Made by a program: the position numbers and the translations under genes
From: CADEER01 sp965216585
GTDB lineage: Bacteria; Desulfobacterota; Binatia; HRBIN30; CADEER01
Assembly (NCBI GenBank): GCA_965216585.1
Contig: CBDCGC010000003.1
Location: forward strand, 124,001 to 188,000
Direction: 5' to 3'
DNA: 64,000 nt
Notes under the pieces: model-generated
What the model was told of the DNA's origin: nothing
The model's input: only the letters and a program-made list of their open reading frames with translations
Databases searched by the model: none
In this document: positions 44,003 through 52,558 of the stretch, one piece after another
How positions within the stretch are numbered: the stretch's first letter is position 1
How the letters are laid out: each line of letters starts with the position of its first letter

Positions 44003-47000
44003 GTGCCTACACCGAGCGCGAGAAAACATGCCGCCAAGAAGAGCTCTGCCGTGAAGAGCCGCAAGAAGGCTGCGCCGCCAAAACGAGTGAGGCGGACGGC
44101 CAAGAAAACCTCGAAGAAACGTCGCTCACGGCCGCGGCGCATCGCGCGCGACCGAACGACCCGCCCAACCGTCGTCGTCTTCGGGGCCGGAATCACCGGC
44201 CTCACCGTTGCACACGAGCTCGTCGAACGCGGTTTTCGCGTTCAAGTCGTCGAGCGTGAGCGAGACATGCGCAACGAATACCGCGTGCGCGTCGGCGGCG
44301 TTGCCGCCAACCAAGAAGGGGTCATCAAGGCCGACACATCACGCCTGCACCCGTATCTCTACTCCGACGAGAACGCCGACTACTGCGACGCCGTCACGGA
44401 AGGCCGCATCGACGACGAAGACACGAAAAAATTCGCCGAGCTACTCGAGAAGCTCGGCGAAAACGAAAAGAGGTCCACGACAAAGAACCTCAAATCGCAG
44501 ATCGAGAGGATTCGCCAGATTCCAATGGCGCGTTCCCGACACCGTATCATGCTCCCGGAAACCTTGCACTTCGGCATCGCATCCTACACCGAAAAGGAGC
44601 TCGAAATACTCTCGGCGATCTTGGAGCCGAACCGCGCTCGCGACGCGAAAAGTGACCCCCCCAAGGCCGACGAAATAGCCGACTTCAATCAAGAATTCTT
44701 GAAAAAAAAAGACCGAAGGAAGCAGTCGAACGAGGTGAAGCTCCAAGCCATCACCAAGAAGATCGGCCGCGCTATCATCCGCCGAGCCGATCGTTTCGGC
44801 TCTGAGCTCCAAGCCGCTGAGTACTTCTTCAAGGACAACCCGGGAGTTGCCCTCTCGGCCATGTCACAAAAAGGTCGCCCTTATGCCGAAATGGTGGCGA
44901 TTCTCCTTCGGCGCGAAATTCTGGCAATCAAGATTCGCGGGCAATCACGCGCGAAAAGCAACGACCTCGAGCTTCTGCGCGCCCGCTACGTACGCAATCT
45001 CTTGGCGGAACGACTGAGCGAGTACCTTCGCGATACCGAGCCGCCCGCCGCCAATGGCGACGGCTCCGGCACCACCAAGGAGGTAGCGGAGGAAGATGCA
45101 CCCTTCGAACGCGTCCAAGAGGCAATTCGAGATATCCTCGGCATCGGTGCGCGGGCAGCAGAGTCGCGGGCGAAGCAGTTCGCCGATCATTCCGCCCGTC
45201 ACCTCATCGCTCTCAGCATCGACGCCGATCGAGTCTCGCGCAGCACTCGTCTTGGGGTCGATCGCCGAGACGTCGTCGACTTTCGCCCGATCGAAGTTCC
45301 GCTGCCCGGCGAGCACGGATATCGCTACTTCCCCGCCTACTACAGGCACCTTTTCGACACCATGAGACGCACACCAATCCTCGACGAGTTCGGCGATGAA
45401 ACCATCGAAACGGCCTACGACCAGCTCGTCACTCCGGCCTCCGTCCAGATCAGCGTCAACAGGAGTCAGCAGCCACCTTTGTTCCATTGGCCACCCGACG
45501 GTACGGCGAAGAAGCATCTCATCAAGATTGATCGGCGCCAGCCTCGTTCCATCAAGGAAATGATCCAGGCCGCCAGCAATCTCGCGACCAAAATCGGCCT
45601 CGAGCCGCGCGACCTGGCGATCTTCGTCCTTCGCATCCTCACCTTCATGACCGCCAGCAAGGCACGGCGCCGGGTCTGGCAAGAGCAATCCTGGCTCTCT
45701 TTTCTCGATGCCCCGGGGGCCGAGGAACCCACCACCTCACCGCTGTCAGAGCGCTTTAGGGATTTTCACGAGGAGCTGGCGATCGCGCTTCTTTCCATGA
45801 ACGCCAAAGAGGCTGACGCCTACAGCTACGGCCTCAACGCCGTTCAACTCTTGCTCGACTATCGCGGCGACGGCAGCGGAATTGACATGACCCTCAACGG
45901 CCCGACGTCCAAGACCTGGCTGAATCCCTGGAAACGCTACTTGCGCCACCAGGGAGTTCAGTTCTTTCAGGGCGAAATCGTAGGACTAAAAGCCGAGAAC
46001 GGCGCTCTCCTCCCCGTCGTTTGTCGCGACACTTCGGAGCCGGGACAACACGATCCAAACGAAAGCTACGCCGACAGAGCCACGCGGCTGGAACAGGAAG
46101 GCGCGATTCGTGCGCCTCAAGCCGAGCAGTACGGCACGGTGTATCACGATCAGAACGGTGGCAACGTCGAACACAAAGCGGATTTCTACGTCCTCGCGCT
46201 GCCGTTCGAGCAGGCAGGCCGGCTCGCCACCGCGTTCGAAAGACAACAAGCGAAAGCCAAGAAGTCCGCCAAGGTGGAGCTCGAAGGTGACTGGAAGAAG
46301 CTAGCCGGCATGGATGCGTTGATTCCCCGCGACGAGCAAGGCCGTGACACGGTCCAGTCCAACATCAAAGACCCGGTCGACGGCACGGAGCGCGACACCT
46401 CGGGAAAGCCCAAGAACAGCAACACCTACCCTCTACGCGACCTAAGCGGCATCCAGTTCTTCTTTCAAAACAACGTCCGCGTCGGGCGCGGGCACATCAT
46501 TCACGCCGGCTCCGAATGGGGCCTCACCTCGATCGCCCAGGCAACCCATTGGCGCAACAGACTTTCCCGAGACGAAGGATATCTGGGACAGCTCTCGGTC
46601 GACATCGGAAACTTCTACAGAAACCACATCTTCGATGAGGATCGCTGGGAGCTGCAAGCCGCCGCCATTTACGACGACGCACTCATTCCCCCGGCGGGCA
46701 AGGAGCTGAGCCGCATGAAGACTCCGACCAGCGCCTGGCGAAGCAATTGGTGGGAGCTCCCGGCGCGCGTCTGGGAGCAAATCATCGACTCGAGTGAGCT
46801 TTCGGTGCTGGATCCGCCGACCTACTACCACATGGACGACGGGATCGTGCTGCGAAGAAGGACGACGGGAGGGGACAACGGGTTCTACCCTGCCGAGAAT
46901 CGGACACCCTTTCTGATCAACCTGCCGAAACAATGGGTACTCCGCCCCGGTCAGGTCACCAAGGAACGTGGAAAGCCTCGCGAACGCGAAATCGAGACCT

Positions 47001-47776
47001 GCCGCAAAGCAGCGGAAGGCAGCAAAAAGCAGATCGAGGATTGCAGGAAAAAGCTCAAGGAGCTGATCGCCGCCCCCTCCGCCGCCGCTGGCATCGATGA
47101 CCTACGCAACCGTCTCAAAAAGCTAGAGAGCGAGCACTACAAGCATCTGCATAGCCTCGCGGAAGCCAAGAGGCACAAGTACGAGGTCGGAGACATCGAC
47201 TACGAGGTTTCACACGACCGCTGGGTCCTGGCTGGAACCTACATGGCAACGCACACGCGTCTCATGACCATGGAAGCCTGCAACGAGTCGGCACGCCACG
47301 CCGTCAACGCCATCCTCGATGCAATTCACGAAGACGGCAACAAGAAGTACAATTCCTCTGGCAAGCAGATGGGAGAACCGTGCGAGATCTTCGATCCCTA
47401 CAACCATGAAATCGATGACTTCAAGCCTCTCAAGGAGCTCGACGCCGAGCTGCACAAGGATGGGCTCCCTCACTTCGTCGACATTCTCGGTATCGACAAG
47501 ATGGTCGAGCAACTGCCCAGGGGCGGGATCGAAGACAAGCTCGAGGAAGCCTCCAAGCACATGGTCGGCATCACCAAGCTGTCCAACACCATCGCCCACC
47601 TCTACGAAAAGCAAAGCCCTGAGAGTCCGTATCGAAAGCACTTTCCGAGCCCCGACTCCTTCGACGGCGGGTACATCCGCAAGGAAATCGAGCGCGCCTT
47701 GCAACCGATCCAGGCGATCGAAGAGCTGCGCCCGCTGATATCGCTGTTCACCGACGCTCTGAAAAAGGCGAAATAG
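44003..47776 (+). CDS. Giant FAD-dependent amine-oxidase/desaturase-like protein with histone-like tail
   Basis: 1257 residues from GTG 44003, with AGGAGG 7 bases upstream; the usual size of this fold is 450-550. Residues 1-55 are a Lys/Arg/Ala-rich tail (KKAAPPKRVRRTAKKTSKKR), like histone H1 or a basic tether. FAD site VVVFGAGITGLTVAHELVE (58-76; GxGxxG 61-66). The middle 600 residues hold long insertions rich in charged helices. The C-terminal signature RWVLAGTYMATHTRLMTMEA then ARHAVNAIL matches the end of CrtI/HpnE-type flavoproteins. A helical region of about 150 residues follows. Lower GC than the neighbours. Probable redox step on a terpenoid or other lipid. Confidence 0.85.
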   Translation: MPTPSARKHAAKKSSAVKSRKKAAPPKRVRRTAKKTSKKRRSRPRRIARDRTTRPTVVVFGAGITGLTVAHELVERGFRVQVVERERDMRNEYRVRVGGVAANQEGVIKADTSRLHPYLYSDENADYCDAVTEGRIDDEDTKKFAELLEKLGENEKRSTTKNLKSQIERIRQIPMARSRHRIMLPETLHFGIASYTEKELEILSAILEPNRARDAKSDPPKADEIADFNQEFLKKKDRRKQSNEVKLQAITKKIGRAIIRRADRFGSELQAAEYFFKDNPGVALSAMSQKGRPYAEMVAILLRREILAIKIRGQSRAKSNDLELLRARYVRNLLAERLSEYLRDTEPPAANGDGSGTTKEVAEEDAPFERVQEAIRDILGIGARAAESRAKQFADHSARHLIALSIDADRVSRSTRLGVDRRDVVDFRPIEVPLPGEHGYRYFPAYYRHLFDTMRRTPILDEFGDETIETAYDQLVTPASVQISVNRSQQPPLFHWPPDGTAKKHLIKIDRRQPRSIKEMIQAASNLATKIGLEPRDLAIFVLRILTFMTASKARRRVWQEQSWLSFLDAPGAEEPTTSPLSERFRDFHEELAIALLSMNAKEADAYSYGLNAVQLLLDYRGDGSGIDMTLNGPTSKTWLNPWKRYLRHQGVQFFQGEIVGLKAENGALLPVVCRDTSEPGQHDPNESYADRATRLEQEGAIRAPQAEQYGTVYHDQNGGNVEHKADFYVLALPFEQAGRLATAFERQQAKAKKSAKVELEGDWKKLAGMDALIPRDEQGRDTVQSNIKDPVDGTERDTSGKPKNSNTYPLRDLSGIQFFFQNNVRVGRGHIIHAGSEWGLTSIAQATHWRNRLSRDEGYLGQLSVDIGNFYRNHIFDEDRWELQAAAIYDDALIPPAGKELSRMKTPTSAWRSNWWELPARVWEQIIDSSELSVLDPPTYYHMDDGIVLRRRTTGGDNGFYPAENRTPFLINLPKQWVLRPGQVTKERGKPREREIETCRKAAEGSKKQIEDCRKKLKELIAAPSAAAGIDDLRNRLKKLESEHYKHLHSLAEAKRHKYEVGDIDYEVSHDRWVLAGTYMATHTRLMTMEACNESARHAVNAILDAIHEDGNKKYNSSGKQMGEPCEIFDPYNHEIDDFKPLKELDAELHKDGLPHFVDILGIDKMVEQLPRGGIEDKLEEASKHMVGITKLSNTIAHLYEKQSPESPYRKHFPSPDSFDGGYIRKEIERALQPIQAIEELRPLISLFTDALKKAK

Positions 47777-47788
47777 CTTCATCTGAGG

Positions 47789-50700
47789 TCAAGCGACGAC
47801 GCCGAGCAGCGCTGCCGACATTCGCTCTGGTTGAACGACCTTCCGGGCCTGCATCCATCGCCGCGCATCGTCCGCCGCGCCGTCCGTCAGGCGCAGGCGG
47901 GCGGCGGCGCTGTGCAGCGGCATGCCGGCAGCGGCCAACCCATCGGCGGCGCGGCGCAGCTCGTCTGCCGCAATGTCGCCGGCTCCCGCCAACTCGGCAA
48001 GGCCAGCACGTACCGCCGCAGCCAGAGGTTCGGCATGTGGCAAGCTCGAGCGGGCCAACCACTTTTCATCGGCGCGGGCAACGCGCAGCAGGCGCGAACG
48101 CTGCGACGCGTCGACCGCCGCCAGAGACAGCGCGGCGCTCGCGCGGAGGTGCTTGAGAATGACCGAGTAACACTCGAAGGTCAGCAGGCCGATACTGCGC
48201 ACCGGCTTCCAAGTTTCCTCGATCCGCCGCCACGCCAGCTCGACGTCGCCGCCGTACAGAGCGGCGCGCGCCGTCGCCAGGAGATGGTGGTAGTGACTGA
48301 CGCTGTACTGCTCTCCACTGGGCGAGCTCAACAAACGATCTGCCGCTTCGACCACATCCTCGGGGCGCCCTTCGGCGAGGCGCAAGAGCGCCGAATCGCC
48401 CGCTTCGAGGACGTTGGCAGCAGTCAGGTCACCGCGGCGTCGCGCGTCTTCATCGAACTCCGGCAAAATTCGAGCCAGATACTCGAGATCGCCCTGCTGC
48501 GCCACCGTCGGAATGAGAAAATGGAAGGTGATCGATGAGCTCTCCTTGTGCCCGACACACTCCGAGCGAAAGATCCTGATCGCTTCCTCGCAGGTTCGGC
48601 GCGATTCCTGCCACTCGCCGGAGAAGTAGTGAAAGGCGCCGCGACAGGTAAGAACGGTGCCGTTGACATGTGGTGCTTCGCATTGATCCGCAATCTCACT
48701 GGCAACATCGAGCAACCGCGCGGCCCGGCGCCGCCAGCGTACACCCGGCAGCGCCCCTTCGATCGACGCTTCCTTGGCGAGAGCAATGGCCAGGTGTTCG
48801 GGATCACCTGCCCGCATGGCCTCGCGTAGGTAGTACATTCCCAAGTAGTCGGACAACTTGGGAAAGAGCAATGCCGTTCCTTTCGAAGTGCCAAAGAGAG
48901 CGTGCAGCCGATCGGCCGAGTCGCGCAGTGCTTTCGCTTGCGGACGCAGCCTGGGTGTTCGCCCAACGAGAAACCGCAGGCGCATGGCAGTCGCCGCGAG
49001 CGTCGCCCAGAGGGTGCTCGCCGGGGTCCGCACACCGAAATGGCGCATCACCTCACGGGTGCGTTCGAGACCGGCGTTGACGTGTCCCGAGTACAGATAG
49101 TGCTCGGCAGCCAGCCCGGTGAGGTTGGCATGGCGGCGTTCGTCCGGATCGGTCCGCTCGCCCGCCCGCGCTGCCAGCACGTACGCATCGGCCGCCGCCG
49201 CGCCGCGGCCGGCGTTGGCCAGGGCATCGGCACGCCGTTGCTGCAGCATCCAGTCGGCGTCGCCACGCTGCCGTAAGCGCAACGCCAGGGCAAAGAACTC
49301 CGCAGCGCGATCGAATCGCAGGCTCTCTCTCGCCGCTTCGGCGGCGATCACAGCGTACTCGGCAGCCTGCTCGTCTTCCTCGGCGCCAACGTAGTGCTCG
49401 ACCAGACGCTCCGGATCGGGATGCGGTGCGGCGCGCAACGCCGCCGCCAGCTTGCGATGCCAGCCCTGCACCCGCTCCTTGGGCACCGCCGCCAGCGTCG
49501 CCTCGCGCATGCGGTCGTGGTACATTTCGATCTCGTCGCTCTCGCGACCGGAGGTAGCACCCTGACGCAGCAAGGACTGGGCGCAGAGCTCGAACACGTG
49601 CTTGCGCGCGGCAGCAGCGAGGCCGGCAACCTCGAGCACATAGCCGATCGCACTCGGCCGCCCCGCCACCGACACGACCTCGAGAATCTGACGCGCCTCG
49701 AGCGCCACCGGGCGGATACGATCGCGTAAAACGCTCTCGATACCACTGGCCTCGCCGCCCGGATCGGCGGCCGTATGTCGGACCAGCTCAGAGAGCAAGA
49801 AAGGTGATCCCGACGCGTCGGCGACGATGCGCTCCTTGACCGATGCCGGCAAGCGGCCACCACACTCCAGTCGTTCGACCAACTCGCGCGAGTGTTCTGC
49901 CGACAACGGCTCGACATCGACGACCCGGCGAAGTGCCGCCCCCAGCCCCTCACGCAGCTCGCTGAGCAGCTCGCTCGACTCCTCATCCTCCGAGCGGAAT
50001 GATACGATCACTTGCAAGCGTGGCGCATCGGCGGTTCGGACGATCGAACGCAACAAACCGACGCTACCGCGATCGCCCCACTGGGCGTCGTCCACCCAGA
50101 CGACGATCGGGCGCTTCTCCGCGATTCCCCGCAAGAGCGAACGCAGCGCAACAAACGCGCGGCGTGCAATCTCGTCGTCACTCGGCGGTACCGGCTCGGT
50201 CGCCGCCGACAATGCGTCGACTCGTGCCAATACCGGAAACAACTTGAGGAGGGCATTCGCGTGTTGTGGCACCAATTGCTTCAGCTCAGACTCATCACAG
50301 CCAAGGAGGTAGGTCGAGAGCTCGTCGATCACCGGGTCGAGTGCTCGGTACGACACCGACTCCTGATAGCGGCATCTCCCCTTGAGAACGAGCGCTCCCT
50401 GCTCCTTTGCCGTCTCGACGAAACGCGCAATCAACTCGCTCTTGCCGATCCCCGAAACGCCACGCACGAAGATCGCGTCCGCTTTGTGGCGCGCGGCAGC
50501 AAACGATTCCCGCAGCTCGGCCAAGGGCGCTTCGCGATCGACAAACGGCATTTCCTCGGGTGAGTGTGCCCCGACGCTGGCCGGCCGGAACGATCCCGCG
50601 GCCGCTCTGGCGAGCACCGCCCGGATCTCTTCGCCTCCTTCCCGGTCGGCTGGACGCGGTGACAGCAAACGACTGATGAGCTCGCCGACTTCGCCGCTGT

Positions 50701-51394
50701 TTGCGCTGCGATCGAGACCATTCCCACTTGCGCCGACGGCGGCAGACAACGGCGGCGGTACACCGGTCACTACCTCGTGCAACGTCGCCCCCACCCCGTA
50801 CCAGTCGGAGGCGGCAGTCGATGGCACACCGCTGAGGCGTTCCGGTGCGAGGTACGCCAGTGAGCCAGCGACCTCAGCGCGCCCGCTGCCGGCGTGATCG
50901 TCGCTTGCGGTTGCCAAGCCAAAGTCGAGGACGACCGTCCGCCCGCACTCCTCGCTGATCAGATTGGACGGCTTGACGTCGCCGTGCGTGCGACCGCCGG
51001 CGTGCAGGAACTCCACACCATTGACGATCTGCTCGAAGGTGTTGGCCAAGCGGTCGAGCGCATCCGCATCCAAGGGTTCCCCCGGCTTGCGGCCGGCGCG
51101 CACGAATTCAACGACGTTCCGCCCCTCAACCAACTCCATCGTAAAGAAGCGCTCCTGCTCTTCTACAAACAGCTCGTAGAGGCGTACGAGACTGGGGTGG
51201 AAGAGTCCGGCGAGTACACGAAACTCGTGCTTGAGATGGAACAGATCTTCGGGACTGACGTGGTGCAGGCTCTTCAGCGCAACTTCCTCACCGAGCTCCT
51301 CGTCGAAAGCACGGTAGACCCGCCCCATACCACCTTGCCCGAGGACGGATCGGACATGAAACCGTCGCCCCAGTAAATCCGCGCCTACCTTCAC
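47789..51394 (-). CDS. Ser/Thr protein kinase fused to AAA/STAND ATPase and TPR-like region
   Basis: 1201 residues from GTG 51394, with GGGGG 8 bases upstream (TTG 51409 is also in frame). Kinase (about 10-270): LGQGGMGRVYRA glycine loop, EVALKSL Lys, THGDVKPSNL catalytic loop, LDFGLA, APERL. ATPase (about 290-620): FVDREAPLAELRESF, Walker A GVSGIGKSELI, Walker B PIVVWVDDAQWG. The rest is helical repeats, TPR-like. This is the PknK/MalT-like plan in which signal sensing by repeats and ATPase controls the kinase. The usual HRD of the kinase loop is HGD, so it lacks the Arg that responds to activation-loop phosphorylation. No DNA-binding domain seen. Confidence 0.92.
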   Translation of the reverse strand: MKVGADLLGRRFHVRSVLGQGGMGRVYRAFDEELGEEVALKSLHHVSPEDLFHLKHEFRVLAGLFHPSLVRLYELFVEEQERFFTMELVEGRNVVEFVRAGRKPGEPLDADALDRLANTFEQIVNGVEFLHAGGRTHGDVKPSNLISEECGRTVVLDFGLATASDDHAGSGRAEVAGSLAYLAPERLSGVPSTAASDWYGVGATLHEVVTGVPPPLSAAVGASGNGLDRSANSGEVGELISRLLSPRPADREGGEEIRAVLARAAAGSFRPASVGAHSPEEMPFVDREAPLAELRESFAAARHKADAIFVRGVSGIGKSELIARFVETAKEQGALVLKGRCRYQESVSYRALDPVIDELSTYLLGCDESELKQLVPQHANALLKLFPVLARVDALSAATEPVPPSDDEIARRAFVALRSLLRGIAEKRPIVVWVDDAQWGDRGSVGLLRSIVRTADAPRLQVIVSFRSEDEESSELLSELREGLGAALRRVVDVEPLSAEHSRELVERLECGGRLPASVKERIVADASGSPFLLSELVRHTAADPGGEASGIESVLRDRIRPVALEARQILEVVSVAGRPSAIGYVLEVAGLAAAARKHVFELCAQSLLRQGATSGRESDEIEMYHDRMREATLAAVPKERVQGWHRKLAAALRAAPHPDPERLVEHYVGAEEDEQAAEYAVIAAEAARESLRFDRAAEFFALALRLRQRGDADWMLQQRRADALANAGRGAAAADAYVLAARAGERTDPDERRHANLTGLAAEHYLYSGHVNAGLERTREVMRHFGVRTPASTLWATLAATAMRLRFLVGRTPRLRPQAKALRDSADRLHALFGTSKGTALLFPKLSDYLGMYYLREAMRAGDPEHLAIALAKEASIEGALPGVRWRRRAARLLDVASEIADQCEAPHVNGTVLTCRGAFHYFSGEWQESRRTCEEAIRIFRSECVGHKESSSITFHFLIPTVAQQGDLEYLARILPEFDEDARRRGDLTAANVLEAGDSALLRLAEGRPEDVVEAADRLLSSPSGEQYSVSHYHHLLATARAALYGGDVELAWRRIEETWKPVRSIGLLTFECYSVILKHLRASAALSLAAVDASQRSRLLRVARADEKWLARSSLPHAEPLAAAVRAGLAELAGAGDIAADELRRAADGLAAAGMPLHSAAARLRLTDGAADDARRWMQARKVVQPERMSAALLGVVA

Positions 51395-51442
51395 GATCGG
51401 TGCCCCCAATACGAAGTTTCTCGCAGAGCCTCGGGCGCAGCG

Positions 51443-52534
51443 TCAACACCCTGAGAACCTTCGAGCCGTAGCCACTTCAGAGTAGAGGGCCAGAGTTTTC
51501 TCGATCGTCCGTTCGATGTTGAACACGCCTTCGATGCGCCGCTTCGCGGCCGCGCCGAGGCGTTGGCGCTCTTCTTCGTCTTCCGCCCATGCCGATATGA
51601 CTTCCGCCAGAGCGCCGGCGTCGCGCGCGGCGACGACGCGACCCGACACGCCGTCCTCGACCAGCTCGACCATGCCGCCGACCGCTGAGACCAGCGCCGG
51701 TAATCCCTGCGCCATCGCTTCGATGACCGATCGCGGCAGCCCTTCACGCCGCACCGAGGGCATGCAACACATGTCACAGGCACCCGCCAGGGCAACCGCA
51801 TCGCGGCGCTCGCCGATGGCGTGCACGCGCGTGGCGTAGGCCGGCTCGCGAATCAATGCAGCCAATTCGCGGTCGCGCATCTCGCCGACGAGCAACAAAC
51901 GGACGTCGCGCGCCGTCGTCAGGTGGTCGAGCGCGCGCACCAAAACGTCGACACCCTTGAGCGGCCGCATGTTGGCGACGCAGCCGACGACGAAGGCGTT
52001 CTCCGGAATCGCGAAGGTGGAGAGATCCGGCCGCGTCGCGCTCTCGTACCATGCGACGTCGTGCCCTTTGTAGATCGTGACGACGCGTTCGCCGGGCACC
52101 CCCAGATCGAGGAGGTAGTGGCGCACTCCCTCCGACACCGCGATGATGCGGTCAATGCGCGAGCTCAGGTAGGTCAGCCGCGAACCGGGATCCCACCAGC
52201 TCAAATTGCCTAGCGTGCCGCGGTAGCAAAGTGTCGGCACCGGCTCTGCCCGCGTCGCCAACAGCGTGTTGGCCAGTGGGCGATTCTGGCGCAAGCAATG
52301 GACGACATCCGGGCGATAGCCGCGAATCTCGGCCCGGATGCGACGGACGGCCCGCAGGTCGACACGTCCACGCGGCACGAAGTGCGAAACATCGACCGCG
52401 GCCCGCCGTACTCTGTCGAAGGCAGGCAGTGAGTCGGGAAGAAGCAGCCGCACCTCAGTTCCGGCCGCTCGAAGGCCGAGGATCAGGTGCTCCTCAGAGC
52501 GATCGAGAGCATCGGCGATGCAGAGAGCTCGCAT
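51443..52534 (-). CDS. Family 4 glycosyltransferase
   Basis: 363 residues. Two Rossmann domains of the GT-B type; the C-terminal donor site is VGCVANMRPLKGVDVLVRAL, VGEMRDRELAALIREP, and the E-x7-E region REGLPRSVIEAMAQGLPALVS. It uses a nucleotide sugar to extend a glycan. It follows the TPR gene by 24 bases and precedes the kinase gene by 48, so the three form one operon. Confidence 0.93.
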   Translation of the reverse strand: MRALCIADALDRSEEHLILGLRAAGTEVRLLLPDSLPAFDRVRRAAVDVSHFVPRGRVDLRAVRRIRAEIRGYRPDVVHCLRQNRPLANTLLATRAEPVPTLCYRGTLGNLSWWDPGSRLTYLSSRIDRIIAVSEGVRHYLLDLGVPGERVVTIYKGHDVAWYESATRPDLSTFAIPENAFVVGCVANMRPLKGVDVLVRALDHLTTARDVRLLLVGEMRDRELAALIREPAYATRVHAIGERRDAVALAGACDMCCMPSVRREGLPRSVIEAMAQGLPALVSAVGGMVELVEDGVSGRVVAARDAGALAEVISAWAEDEEERQRLGAAAKRRIEGVFNIERTIEKTLALYSEVATARRFSGC

Positions 52535-52558
52535 GAAGGGATTCGCGAGCAGCGCTGC

